Source of the DNA: an uncultured Colwellia sp.
Lineage (GTDB): Bacteria > Pseudomonadota > Gammaproteobacteria > Enterobacterales > Alteromonadaceae
Direction: 5' to 3'
DNA: 64,000 nucleotides
Assembly (NCBI GenBank): GCA_913061475.1
Contig: CAJXUN010000016.1
Location: 1-64,000, forward strand
Within the stretch, counting starts at the first letter, position 1; every line of letters begins with the position of its first letter. Below the pieces are notes generated by a model, which saw nothing but the letters and a program-made list of their open reading frames with translations, was not told the origin of the DNA and searched no databases. Below, one piece after another: positions 1 through 8,681 of the stretch. The translations under genes and the position numbers were made by a program.

Positions 1-276
1 GTGCGTATGGCAACCGGTGCGAAACAAATGACATTAGTTAACTTTATACTAAAAGATGCATTGTGGATGCTAATAATAGGCTTAGGGTTAGGCTTTATTG
101 CTGCGGTAGTCGGTTATCAACAATTAGTCCAGCATCTCGACATTTTACCTCGCTTTAACTGGTTAGCAATGTCATTACTCGACGTAAGCTTGGTCATGAT
201 AGTGATGCTATCCGTTATTTTGCCCGCTTGGCGCGTTATTAGCGCAGATCCAATGCAGGCGCTACGTGCTGATTAA
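1..276 (+). CDS. ABC transporter permease, FtsX/MacB type, C-terminal fragment
   Basis: The window opens inside this gene, so only the last 91 codons are present and the GTG at base 1 is not a real start. Two hydrophobic segments, at about residues 17-40 and 58-76 of the fragment, are the last two helices of an FtsX permease domain. The family signature is visible: the cytoplasmic loop RMATGAKQ before the first helix and the terminal P-AWRVISADPMQALRAD tail, typical of MacB-like exporters. A terminator follows before the two-component genes. The substrate cannot be inferred. MacB-type systems often export peptides or lipoproteins, or work as mechanotransducers. Confidence 0.85.
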   Translation: MRMATGAKQMTLVNFILKDALWMLIIGLGLGFIAAVVGYQQLVQHLDILPRFNWLAMSLLDVSLVMIVMLSVILPAWRVISADPMQALRAD

Positions 277-360
277 ACTTAAAAACAGTCAATAATCAAC
301 ACGATATCTAAAGCATTTAGATGTATAACTGAGGGTAAATTTATTTTACTATAACTAGCT

Positions 361-393
361 AGAAGGTGATCTATTGATCACCTTCTGTTTTTT
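361..393 (+). terminator. Intrinsic terminator after the ABC permease
   Basis: An 11-bp perfect stem (AGAAGGTGATC at 361-371 with GATCACCTTCT at 376-386) has a 4-nt TATT loop and is followed by GTTTTTT. It closes the upstream operon. Any regulator start placed upstream of 390 would fall inside this hairpin. Confidence 0.9.
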
Positions 394-421
394 GTTAACC
401 GTTAAAATTACGGAGATTGGC

Positions 422-1780
422 TTGAATCAACCTAAAGCAACCCTATTGATCGCTGATGATGATGAAGATATTCGCTTAGCGCTCGAGTTATTACTGACCA
501 GTGAAAATTATCAGATAATCGAAGCTGCCAGTGCTAAAGATGTCATTATTAAGGCCTCTCGCCACCAACCTGATCTCATTTTATTAGACATGAACTTCAG
601 CCGCGACACCACCAGCGGCCAAGAAGGCCTTGATATACTTTCTCAGCTTAAGTCGCATAATATTCCGGTTATTCTTATGACAGCTTGGGGCTCTATTGAG
701 TTAGCCGTTAAGGGCTTAAAACAAGGCGCCAGTGACTTTATTGAAAAACCATGGAATAAAATAAAACTACTCAATAGCATTGAGCAACAACTGAGTTTTT
801 CTCGTATCAAGGAAGAACATCAAGGCTATCGGCAATTACTTGCTGAAGCTGAGAGCAAAGCGTGGATTTGTCACTCCAATAGCATGCTAGCTATCGAGCA
901 ATTGGTTAAACAAATTGCGCCTACCGACGCCAATGTCCTTATTTTAGGCGAAAATGGCACAGGAAAATCACTACTCGCCGAACGCATCCATCAATTATCA
1001 AGCCGTCAATCATCACCTTTTATTTCTTTGAATATGGCAGCGATTCCAGAAACTTTATTTGAAAGCGAGTTATTTGGTCACCAAAAAGGCGCCTTTACTG
1101 ACGCTAAGCAAAATCGTGTCGGCCGCTTCCAATTGGCAGATCGAGGCAGTTTGTTTTTTGATGAAATAGGCTCTTTGCCATTATCATTACAACCTAAACT
1201 GTTGCGCGTGCTAGAAACTGGACAATATGAAATATTGGGCTCTAGTCATACTCAAAAAACTGACGTTAGACTGATCAGCGCCACCAATGCCGATTTAAGT
1301 CAACTGGTGGCAGAAAAAGCCTTTCGACAAGACTTACTCTATCGCTTAAATACCTTAGTGATCACCATACCACCTCTGCGCGAGCGCATAGAAGACATAG
1401 CACCATTAGCCATAAATTTTATCCAACAATTTAGCACTAAGTATCACAAGAGCACTTTAACCCTTAGTCAAGATGCCATTGAAAAACTCAAACAGCATAG
1501 TTGGCCGGGCAATATTCGAGAATTAAGCCATACCATTGAACGCGCAGTATTGTTGGCAATGAATAATGAAATAACCGCCGCACAATTACTGTTAGATAGT
1601 GCCGATGTGAGCTCAACAACGATTGCACTACAGCCTCTTGAGCAGGCAGAAAAACAGCTTATCGAAAAAGCAATGGCGGTGACATCGGGCCAAGTACTTG
1701 AAGCAGCAAAACTCTTAGATATTTCGCGTAATGCGCTTTATCGCAGATTAGAGAAGTTTGGTATTAAACATGAGTCATGA
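422..1780 (+). CDS. NtrC-class sigma-54-type response regulator
   Basis: Receiver domain (residues 8-120) with the acidic pocket DDDED and phospho-acceptor D56, an AAA+ domain (about 150-375) with Walker A GENGTGKS at 176-183 and Walker B LFFDEIG at 244-250, and a C-terminal Fis-type helix-turn-helix. The sigma-54 contact loop reads GAFTDA (223-228) instead of canonical GAFTGA, so dependence on sigma-54 is uncertain. The start is taken as TTG 422, preceded by GGAG at 412-415. An in-frame TTG at 374 lies in the terminator hairpin and is rejected. The gene overlaps the next one, a histidine kinase, by 11 nt. It probably controls the neighbouring ABC exporter or envelope genes, but that is inference. 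Confidence 0.9.
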   Translation: MNQPKATLLIADDDEDIRLALELLLTSENYQIIEAASAKDVIIKASRHQPDLILLDMNFSRDTTSGQEGLDILSQLKSHNIPVILMTAWGSIELAVKGLKQGASDFIEKPWNKIKLLNSIEQQLSFSRIKEEHQGYRQLLAEAESKAWICHSNSMLAIEQLVKQIAPTDANVLILGENGTGKSLLAERIHQLSSRQSSPFISLNMAAIPETLFESELFGHQKGAFTDAKQNRVGRFQLADRGSLFFDEIGSLPLSLQPKLLRVLETGQYEILGSSHTQKTDVRLISATNADLSQLVAEKAFRQDLLYRLNTLVITIPPLRERIEDIAPLAINFIQQFSTKYHKSTLTLSQDAIEKLKQHSWPGNIRELSHTIERAVLLAMNNEITAAQLLLDSADVSSTTIALQPLEQAEKQLIEKAMAVTSGQVLEAAKLLDISRNALYRRLEKFGIKHES

Positions 1781-3029
1781 AAAATGGCTAATTGCTGGCT
1801 TATCACTCACCGCGGTTATTATGCTCTTATTAACAGCGGCTCTGACCTGGAGTTTAGGCTGGAGTCATTTAGCCATTGTTACGCTACTATTTTTCTTATG
1901 CTACCCATTGGCTTGGATCGCGAGAGCTACTTATCGATTTTGGTGTTTAAATATTATGCAGCTCACCACTTTTACCCAAGTATTAAGAGAAGGTGAGAAA
2001 AACCTACGCTTTAAAAAACAACATAAGAACAACTTATTACTAGAGTTACAAAAAGAGATCAGTCAACTTGCTCAGCGAAATGCGAATAAAAACGAACAAA
2101 ATCAGACGTTAGAAACCTTACTGAGCCATATTTTAGACGCTTGGTCAGTACCTGTGTGCTTATTTGATCATCAGCTGCGGTTAACGTATCGCAATAATGC
2201 CATGAATGAATTATTACAACAGCCTATGCTAGTGGGCACTCATGCAGAAGATTTAGGCTTCATGCTCGATAACCAGCAATTTTCTCATGCCATTTATGAT
2301 GATAAATGGCAATGTCAAAGCATTCGTTACGCCCAAGATGGCAAGGATAACTGGCTATTTAGCGCGATAGATATTTCCCAGCTATTAAATAAAAACCAAA
2401 GCACGACACAAAACAATTTAATCCGCGTATTAGGCCATGAACTACGCAACTCACTAACACCCATGAGTTCAATGGCGGATACCCTATTATCTAGCGAGGT
2501 GTTAAATGAAGCACAAACCAGAAAAGTGCTCAGTCGCATTCAACAACGCAGCGACCGTTTAATGACTTTTATTGACCAGTACAGTCAATTATCACAATTA
2601 CCGCCAGTACAAGCTCAATGGTTTGATTTTTCAGCGCTGCTCATTGAGGCAAAAGCCATGATAAGTCAACGCTGCCAAGTGAGTTTTCAAGGAAATAATC
2701 AATGTTACGGCGATATTAATCAAGTTGCACAAGTATTGATAAATATCCTAAAAAATGCCGAAGAAGCCGTTACAGAGCAAAATTGCCAGGTAAATATCAC
2801 ACTATATTCAAGCAATAATGAACAAACGATTGAGGTCACTGATAATGGTCCAGGCTTTGCTAACTTAGATAATGTCTTAACCCCCTTCTACACCACCAAG
2901 CCTCAAGGCTCAGGTATTGGCCTATCACTCTGTGCAGAAATCAGCCGCAATCATCAAGGGCAATTATCGGTGAGTAATATTACTGATGGTGGTGCAAAAA
3001 TAGCCATGACATGGCCAATGTCAACCTAA
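1770..3029 (+). CDS. Sensor histidine kinase, NtrY/ZraS-like
   Basis: Membrane-bound partner of the preceding response regulator. Two N-terminal transmembrane segments (about residues 6-28 and 33-52) are followed by a linker coiled coil, a PAS-like segment (about 115-205), and a HisKA/HATPase core. The phospho-accepting H-box is GHELRNSLTPM (His223 counted from ATG 1770). The N-box (NILKNAEEAV), G1 (DNGPGF) and G2 (GSGIGLSLC) are all present, so it should be an active kinase. There is almost no periplasmic loop, so the signal is probably sensed in the membrane or cytoplasm. ATG 1770 overlaps the regulator stop. A TTG 12 nt upstream is possible but less likely. Confidence 0.9.
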   Translation: MSHEKWLIAGLSLTAVIMLLLTAALTWSLGWSHLAIVTLLFFLCYPLAWIARATYRFWCLNIMQLTTFTQVLREGEKNLRFKKQHKNNLLLELQKEISQLAQRNANKNEQNQTLETLLSHILDAWSVPVCLFDHQLRLTYRNNAMNELLQQPMLVGTHAEDLGFMLDNQQFSHAIYDDKWQCQSIRYAQDGKDNWLFSAIDISQLLNKNQSTTQNNLIRVLGHELRNSLTPMSSMADTLLSSEVLNEAQTRKVLSRIQQRSDRLMTFIDQYSQLSQLPPVQAQWFDFSALLIEAKAMISQRCQVSFQGNNQCYGDINQVAQVLINILKNAEEAVTEQNCQVNITLYSSNNEQTIEVTDNGPGFANLDNVLTPFYTTKPQGSGIGLSLCAEISRNHQGQLSVSNITDGGAKIAMTWPMST

Positions 3030-3054
3030 GTAATATCTATGATGTGAATCTTAT

Positions 3055-3225
3055 TTATGGTTTCTCTAAGGCTTGAATTTGAGCCGCAATTTTCTCCGCT
3101 TCTTCAGTGATCATCGCATACGACTTTATATCACCTTTTCTTTGCGCTTGCATTGCTTGCTCAAGTTTTGCTTCGTAGTCTTTATTAAGCTTTTTTATTG
3201 GATTTTTCTTAAATATTGAAAACAT
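3055..3225 (-). CDS. DUF6435 family small protein
   Basis: A 56-residue basic, probably helical, cytoplasmic protein starting MFSIFKKNPIKKLNKDYEAK, which I recognise as the DUF6435 pattern (a conserved FKK-P-KKLNK-Y motif followed by a helix rich in Glu, Gln and Ala). No function is known for the family. ATG 3225 was chosen over one 14 codons upstream because AAGGAC lies about 11 nt before it and the family begins at this Met. It is convergent with the histidine kinase. Confidence 0.75.
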   Translation of the reverse strand: MFSIFKKNPIKKLNKDYEAKLEQAMQAQRKGDIKSYAMITEEAEKIAAQIQALEKP

Positions 3226-3432
3226 AAAATCAATTGTCCTTAGGTTTATATTAGTGTCTTTAATCAATCATACGTAGCTAAGACACTTTTAGTTTTCTTT
3301 ACTCTGATTTTAATAAATGTTCGACTAACCTCTACAATCTTGTCTTCAATTGTGTCTACTAGAAGAAAATAAATTTTCACAGCTGTCTATATCGTATAAT
3401 ATAAGCCCTTATTTCTTAAGATCAAATTCACC

Positions 3433-4521
3433 ATGTTATTGATACTTAGTCTTTGTACATTTTTCATTGTTATGGTTAGCCTAGTACCTTTGTCGCGCAA
3501 TCCACATTGGCTGATTAGAGGGATGGACTTTCCGCGTTTACAATTTATGCTTTTTGCTAGTGCCTTGTTAGTTGCTCATATTATTCTACTTGATACTGAC
3601 AGTGTTGCTGTGCAGGTACTTATTGTTGCCACAACAGCCTGCCTACTTTGGCAATTATGGTGGATATTACCTTTTACAGTTCTCTGGCCTAAAGAAGTTA
3701 AACTCACTATGGATAACGATCCTAATAGGCAACTCAGCATCTTAACCTCAAATGTCTATACCCCGAATAAAAATGCTGAGGCATTGATAGCCCTCGTTGA
3801 GCAATACCAGCCTGATGTACTAGTTACATTGGAGTCAGATCAATGGTGGCAAGATAAACTCAAAGTAATAGAAGAAAAAATGCCTTACAGCGTAAAATGC
3901 CCTCTCGACAACCTTTATGGCATGCATGTGTATTCACGATTACCGTTAAGCCAAGAAGAAATATGTTACTTAGTTGAACAAGATGTTCCATCGGTACATG
4001 TCGCTCTTAAATTACGAACAGGCGACAAAATCCGCCTTCATTTTCTTCATCCCGCACCACCTAGTCCAACAGAAAATACTGAGTCATCAGAACGCGATGC
4101 TGAATTAGTCATTGTTGGTCGTAGTGTCGAAAAAAGTGAACAACCTATCATAGTAACCGGTGATCTTAATGACGTTGCTTGGTCTGCAACCACGCGGTTA
4201 TTTAGAAAAATTAGTGGCCTGTTAGACCCACGTGTTGGACGTGGTGCATTTAATACCTTTCACGCAAATTACTTTTTTGCGCGTTGGCCATTGGATCACT
4301 TATTCCACAGCTCGCATTTTACTTTGTGCGAGATTAAACGCTTGCCTTCAATTGGTTCAGATCATTTTCCACTATTTACAAAGCTATCATTTACGCCATC
4401 GCAGGGGGGCAACCAAAAAGGGTTATATGCTGAGGCGGCTGATGAACAATGGTCGAAAGAAATTTCAGAGAAAAAAAATGTCACTAAAAATGACGTACCA
4501 ACGCCCGCTATTGAAAGCTAA
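3433..4521 (+). CDS. Membrane-anchored endonuclease/exonuclease/phosphatase family protein
   Basis: Three N-terminal hydrophobic segments (about residues 2-20, 37-54 and 60-83) are followed by an EEP (DNase I-like) fold. Visible catalytic motifs are TSN (Asn107), a Glu134 metal ligand in TLES, GDLND at 243-247, LDH at 288-289 and SDH at 309-311, so the metal-dependent phosphodiesterase site looks complete. The catalytic domain probably faces the periplasm, as in other membrane-anchored EEP proteins of the UPF0294/COG3021 kind. The substrate is unknown. A run of six G at 4404-4409 sits just after the fold, where slippage would alter only the hydrophilic tail of about 40 residues. Confidence 0.85.
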   Translation: MLLILSLCTFFIVMVSLVPLSRNPHWLIRGMDFPRLQFMLFASALLVAHIILLDTDSVAVQVLIVATTACLLWQLWWILPFTVLWPKEVKLTMDNDPNRQLSILTSNVYTPNKNAEALIALVEQYQPDVLVTLESDQWWQDKLKVIEEKMPYSVKCPLDNLYGMHVYSRLPLSQEEICYLVEQDVPSVHVALKLRTGDKIRLHFLHPAPPSPTENTESSERDAELVIVGRSVEKSEQPIIVTGDLNDVAWSATTRLFRKISGLLDPRVGRGAFNTFHANYFFARWPLDHLFHSSHFTLCEIKRLPSIGSDHFPLFTKLSFTPSQGGNQKGLYAEAADEQWSKEISEKKNVTKNDVPTPAIES

Positions 4522-4592
4522 GTGCAATTACATTATGCTCAATTTAAAATAAAATTAAGCTCTGTTTTATTGAAAATCTACCTTAAAATATA

Positions 4593-5072
4593 ATGATTCT
4601 CATGAACATAGATATTAAATCAAAATTATTAATCAGTGCTGGGGTTATTACTTCGACCGCTGCAATTTGGCATTTAGCATGCATTTTAGGCGGTCCGAGT
4701 TGGTTTGTTTTTGCCCGAGCACCTCAACAAGTCATTGATTCAGCACAGCAAGGAACACTGCTAGCGCCGCTGAGTACTATTGTGGTTGCAGCTGCCATGT
4801 TTGCTTGCACCATATTCGCTTTTTCCGCAGCCGGTATCATTCGTAGGGTTCCTTTATCCACACCGGCTTTAATGACTATTGCTTTGCTATGTACGCTACG
4901 AGGCTTAATTATTATTCCTACACTTATGAGTGTTAATGGCATAGATGTTTGGCAAGTGGTGGCGAGTGCCATTTGGCTTTATGTCGGCATCTGTTTTATT
5001 GTCGGTACACTAGTAACCTATCGTTCAGGTAAAATAAGCCAACCAGCTAACAATGGGTTTACTAACAATTAA
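4593..5072 (+). CDS. Small four-helix membrane protein, function unknown
   Basis: A 159-residue protein with four predicted transmembrane helices (about residues 10-30, 57-80, 90-111 and 121-143) and a short hydrophilic tail. I do not recognise a family with certainty. A GGPSWFVFARAP-type loop after the first helix resembles uncharacterised inner-membrane proteins. No good ribosome binding site separates ATG 4593 from ATG 4602. It is followed directly by a bidirectional terminator. Confidence 0.65.
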   Translation: MILMNIDIKSKLLISAGVITSTAAIWHLACILGGPSWFVFARAPQQVIDSAQQGTLLAPLSTIVVAAAMFACTIFAFSAAGIIRRVPLSTPALMTIALLCTLRGLIIIPTLMSVNGIDVWQVVASAIWLYVGICFIVGTLVTYRSGKISQPANNGFTNN

Positions 5073-5100
5073 AAAAGCTTAGTTTCTCAACTAAGCTTTT
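5073..5100. terminator. Bidirectional intrinsic terminator
   Basis: A perfect 10-bp stem, AAAAGCTTAG at 5073-5082 and CTAAGCTTTT at 5091-5100, with an 8-nt loop. Flanking A and T runs let it serve both the plus-strand membrane gene and the minus-strand glycine-zipper gene. Confidence 0.85.
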
Positions 5101-5131
5101 ACGTTTTCATTTTGAATAGCGAACGGAAAAA

Positions 5132-5599
5132 TTACATTTGTTTATCAATGCGCACTGTACCGTTAGCAAGATAAACCATGCGAATCGCATCTTTAGCTTG
5201 AAATAACATCCGGCTATCTAAATCCTGAATCACCATATACTCATCACCGTTATCCACTTGAATCATTAACTCAACTAAATGTAGTATTTTTTCACGATAC
5301 TCAGGGTTGCGATCATGAGCAATTGAGCCACCAATAATAGCTCCTAATATAGTGGCTACTCCTCGCCCGCTGCCACTGCCAAATTGATTACCAATGGCGC
5401 CACCGATTAAGGCACCACCAAAAGTTTTCCAGCCTTGGTTTTTATCTTGAATTAATTCTTGTTCGGTAATATTACGCACCGATAATACTTTTCCAAATAA
5501 TACTTTTTCAACCGGTACCGCTTTGTTTCTTTCATAGTCAGCATGCGAAACAGGTATTATAAGCAGCCAACAGATTAACGACAAATAGATAGCTTTCAT
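5132..5599 (-). CDS. Glycine-zipper (17 kDa antigen-like) exported protein
   Basis: Exported envelope protein. A signal peptide (about residues 1-21, ending PVSHA) lacks a lipobox cysteine, so it is probably soluble periplasmic or outer-membrane associated. A glycine-zipper 2TM segment follows (GGALIGGAIGNQFGSGSGRG and a second GAIIGG block), as in SlyB/Rickettsia 17 kDa-type proteins. The C-terminal part resembles the basic tail found in these proteins. ATG 5599 is chosen because AAGGAGAAGG lies immediately upstream. An ATG 8 codons earlier has no such site. Possible roles are envelope integrity or insertion in the outer membrane. Confidence 0.8.
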   Translation of the reverse strand: MKAIYLSLICWLLIIPVSHADYERNKAVPVEKVLFGKVLSVRNITEQELIQDKNQGWKTFGGALIGGAIGNQFGSGSGRGVATILGAIIGGSIAHDRNPEYREKILHLVELMIQVDNGDEYMVIQDLDSRMLFQAKDAIRMVYLANGTVRIDKQM

Positions 5600-5678
5600 A
5601 CCCTTCTCCTTATTCATTATCACTCATGTCGATATACGTGCTTTACATCAATCAGCATAAAGCACTTAGCTTATTAAC

Positions 5679-6281
5679 TTACCAACCCACTGACTCTTTT
5701 GCTTTTGTTTTACGAATTTCAGTTTCATCAGCCCATTCAACTAAACCACTTTCTAGGTCCATTAAACGTAGTGTAAACTTGTAGTAAACGTCTGATTTAT
5801 CTTGATTACTTTTTACGATACTCGATAAGTTGCCGTATAACATGTATTGAGCGCCAATTTGGCGACCAAACTGTAATGCTTTACTTGGGTCAACCATACC
5901 ACCGTCATGCTGAAATTTAAGTTGTTCACGTGCCGCATCCACGCGCCCCATATCAACAAAACGAAATTTTCCTGAGCGTAACAGTTTAGTAGAAATAGAA
6001 TCGGTAATTGACTCAGTATCAATATGTTCACTGGTTTTATTTTTTAGACGCTCAACAAACATCACTGGACGAGAATTTTGCGTTAATGTACCAACAACCG
6101 GTGACAATAATAATGAATCCGTCATTTCGGCGGCAACTTTTTGCAAATCAGTTGAGCCAAAATTTATATCGGTAGTTTCTACTGCTGTGGCATCACCATA
6201 ACGAACCACTGATTTATTAGCACAACCTGCTGCGAGAACTAGGGTTAAGCCGAGTGTTGTTACTAGTGCTAATTTATTCAT
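5679..6281 (-). CDS. lpoB: Penicillin-binding protein activator LpoB
   Basis: Outer-membrane lipoprotein that activates the bifunctional peptidoglycan synthase PBP1b. The signal peptide ends with a lipobox at LAAGC (Cys20). The LpoB fold follows, with recognisable segments RPVMFVERLKNKTSEHID, the SGKFRFVD strand and the GAQYMLYGNLSSI region. It is last in a three-gene minus-strand operon with a YcfL-like lipoprotein (18 nt upstream) and a COG3014 lipoprotein, an arrangement seen in several gammaproteobacteria. In E. coli ycfL and lpoB (ycfM) are also adjacent. Confidence 0.9.
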   Translation of the reverse strand: MNKLALVTTLGLTLVLAAGCANKSVVRYGDATAVETTDINFGSTDLQKVAAEMTDSLLLSPVVGTLTQNSRPVMFVERLKNKTSEHIDTESITDSISTKLLRSGKFRFVDMGRVDAAREQLKFQHDGGMVDPSKALQFGRQIGAQYMLYGNLSSIVKSNQDKSDVYYKFTLRLMDLESGLVEWADETEIRKTKAKESVGW

Positions 6282-6299
6282 AATACATTTCCTTAACGA

Positions 6300-6776
6300 T
6301 TAATATTTGTATGCTTTTTCAGGGATTTCGCGAACATAAACATTAAAGCTGCTGACATTAATGTTCGGTGCTAAGCCGCGTAAAGTTGTTGATTGTTGAC
6401 CATGTAATTCTAAGGGTTTCCATGGTGTTTTTCTTGCTTCAATAACAAAACCATCGGCATCAAACCAATTGAAATGATATTGTAACTTTTGCGATTTCTC
6501 ATAACGGCTGGTCAACTGTAAGTTGACTTCCAGTAAGCCGTTACTTGTACGTGACTTCACCGAGCTGATAAATAACCGCTTAGCCAAGTCAGCATTATGT
6601 ACTTCAAGATGCTTACTAAAGTCATCACCTTGGATCATAGCACTCGTGCCTGTACCAGAGGTAACCGGAGGCTTTTTATTGGCACAGCCAGAAATCACCA
6701 AGGTGCTCAGTAATATGACCGCTAAGCTAGCGATAGTTTTTTCACCCGCTTTTACTACATTTTTACGAATCAACAT
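6300..6776 (-). CDS. YcfL-like lipoprotein (DUF1425)
   Basis: Small exported lipoprotein with a lipobox-like LVISGC in its N-terminal 33 residues, followed by a beta-rich DUF1425 domain (QLTSRYEKSQKLQYHFNWFD, then a WKPLELHG stretch) close to E. coli YcfL. ATG 6776 is preferred over one 13 codons upstream because AGGAGG lies 4 nt before it. It lies between a COG3014 gene (43 nt upstream) and lpoB (18 nt downstream), so it is probably co-expressed with the PBP1b activator. The molecular role is unknown. Confidence 0.82.
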   Translation of the reverse strand: MLIRKNVVKAGEKTIASLAVILLSTLVISGCANKKPPVTSGTGTSAMIQGDDFSKHLEVHNADLAKRLFISSVKSRTSNGLLEVNLQLTSRYEKSQKLQYHFNWFDADGFVIEARKTPWKPLELHGQQSTTLRGLAPNINVSSFNVYVREIPEKAYKY

Positions 6777-6819
6777 GTTTCCTCCTAACTTACGTTCTAG
6801 TTCATCACCTGACATTAAT

Positions 6820-8241
6820 TTATAAATTAATCGTTTGGTATTCAGTATAGCTACCGATAGCGGAAAATTTAATTAAGGTAATTCTATTAGCTTGCACCTT
6901 AACGGCAATACTTTTTTGTTGGCCATTTATCTGTACTTGCAGTGTTTGTTCACCTACAGGCACATTCATTCGAACAATATTGACTTGGTCAGGCAGCGTT
7001 GACCAACTGCGAGTATCGGCTCTTTCAGAAGCAATATTATAAATACTGGCTAAAATATTACCGACATCACCGGCTTCTCGGCTAAGCTTTTGTCGCATTT
7101 GCTCTTTCGCGACCACTCGAACGACTTGTCGAGTCAACAGCGATGGTAATTGCTCTTGTAGATCTTTCGCCGCCAATGATTGAATACGTACAATTTCATT
7201 GGCTTGATAGGTTTTATCCGCACTTTTAAATGTTGACTGGCTGTAGTGCGGCAAAGTGCCTTGGTAGACAGGTAGTGAAAAGCTGAAAAACTTTAAGCCT
7301 CCATTACTGCGTCCGACCGGCAGGTTTAAGCCAACATCTTGTTTACTATTAACAATATCTTTCTCAATAAGTACAACTATTTGCCCTTGCCCGTTCCCTC
7401 GTGGTGTTTGATATTTACCAAAGCGCTGTTGAAAGTTAACTAAATCATCTTGCATGCCTAGCCTTGTTGCCAAACGTAAAATGTCTTGTTGCAAGTAAGG
7501 GTTCTCAGGATATATTTCTATCGCTCTTTTATAATCTATGTATGCATCATTTAATGCGCCACTTGCTTCATAAAAAATGCCGGAAAGGTAAAAGGTAAAA
7601 GCATTTTGAAAACCATTCTTAACCTGACCTATAGTATCCGCCATACTTGGATAAGTACTCGCGAGGCTATCCTTGCTCATACCTGAATTATAAAGTTCGT
7701 TCTGTGCTTGATGAATTTCTTGCTCATACGCTTTAAGTGCGTTTTCTTGGACTAAGTTTGCACGACGTATTTCGACCAACGCTCCTTCAAGGTCATGTTG
7801 AAATAAGTAATTGAGTGCCTGATAACTGTGCAGCATACTTTGTTCATAATACGGCACTTGATAAGATATCGCATTGTCATTACTTACCACAGCGCCTAAT
7901 TTTTCAAACCCTTTGCTAATTTGAATTTTAGCTTTATTACGTTGTTCCTCTACCTCAATATACGCTTGGGCAAATGTTTGCTGACTAGCTGACCAATTAT
8001 TAGCTAAAAATTCTAATCGACCTCTTTCTAGTAAGCCTAACACATAGCTACTATTACTAACTGAACGCTCGTTCAACAAGCTTTGCGCCTTGACAAAGTC
8101 TCCTTGACGTTGCGCTGCTTTCACTGATTTCATTTGGCTATTATAGCCTTGAAAAATATCAGTGAATTGCAACGAGCTGCAACCAGATAAAGCGGCAAAA
8201 ATAGCGGTTACAAGAATGCGTTTAGCAAGTGATTTGATCAT
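6820..8241 (-). CDS. COG3014 family TPR-containing lipoprotein
   Basis: A 473-residue exported lipoprotein with lipobox LSGC at residues 17-20. The N-terminal half (30-260) is helical with TPR-like repeats, including a clear one at DAYIDYKRAIEIYPENPYL. The C-terminal half is beta-rich (VVLIEKDIVNSKQDVGLNLPVG onwards) and conserved in the COG3014 family. It is the first gene of the operon with YcfL-like and LpoB proteins, which suggests a role at the outer membrane connected with peptidoglycan synthesis. That role is inferred from context only. Confidence 0.85.
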   Translation of the reverse strand: MIKSLAKRILVTAIFAALSGCSSLQFTDIFQGYNSQMKSVKAAQRQGDFVKAQSLLNERSVSNSSYVLGLLERGRLEFLANNWSASQQTFAQAYIEVEEQRNKAKIQISKGFEKLGAVVSNDNAISYQVPYYEQSMLHSYQALNYLFQHDLEGALVEIRRANLVQENALKAYEQEIHQAQNELYNSGMSKDSLASTYPSMADTIGQVKNGFQNAFTFYLSGIFYEASGALNDAYIDYKRAIEIYPENPYLQQDILRLATRLGMQDDLVNFQQRFGKYQTPRGNGQGQIVVLIEKDIVNSKQDVGLNLPVGRSNGGLKFFSFSLPVYQGTLPHYSQSTFKSADKTYQANEIVRIQSLAAKDLQEQLPSLLTRQVVRVVAKEQMRQKLSREAGDVGNILASIYNIASERADTRSWSTLPDQVNIVRMNVPVGEQTLQVQINGQQKSIAVKVQANRITLIKFSAIGSYTEYQTINL

Positions 8242-8681
8242 TTGAATTAATTTATTTCCGTAACATAATTCTGATGGCTGTTATTTACCTTATTATGCAT
8301 CAATTTACCCGACATCATTAACGACTTTGTTGACCATAAAAGTAATCCTATTTATTACCAGTAGCAATAAATACTTTGTTGTGAAAATGTAAGAATGGCT
8401 TAACATCCCGAATAACTTAAGCGCTAACATGCTGATAACCATTATCTTTACATAACTAAAAACATCATTACGCATAGAAACAAGTGTTACTTTTCAACTA
8501 CTTAAATGTAATATAAGAAAACATTAACTTTTATCATTTCTATTTCAAGCATAATTTTGCAAGAGTTGGACGGTGCTGCGTAAACGTATAACGCACACAA
8601 GAATGTCAGTGTTTTGGCTATCGACTGAACAATATAGTTAAGCAAGAACATTGCAAACACCACTCAAATGGAATCAATAAA
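8242..8681. other. 440-bp divergent intergenic region
   Basis: Separates the lpoB operon (minus) from the Sel1 gene cluster (plus). It must hold two promoters, but I see no convincing consensus pair, hairpin or ORF in it. The last 30 bases, ending with a TGGAATCAATAAA leader, reappear in similar form before the second Sel1 gene. Confidence 0.5.

Noticed and set aside
374-421. Upstream TTG start for the NtrC-class regulator
   Set aside because: It lies in the loop and arm of a strong terminator, and the extra residues do not match the family. TTG 422 has GGAG before it.
4232-4552. Alternative frame overlapping the end of the EEP-family gene
   Set aside because: It conflicts with clear catalytic motifs in the main frame. 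The G6 run could only join it by slippage, for which there is no evidence.
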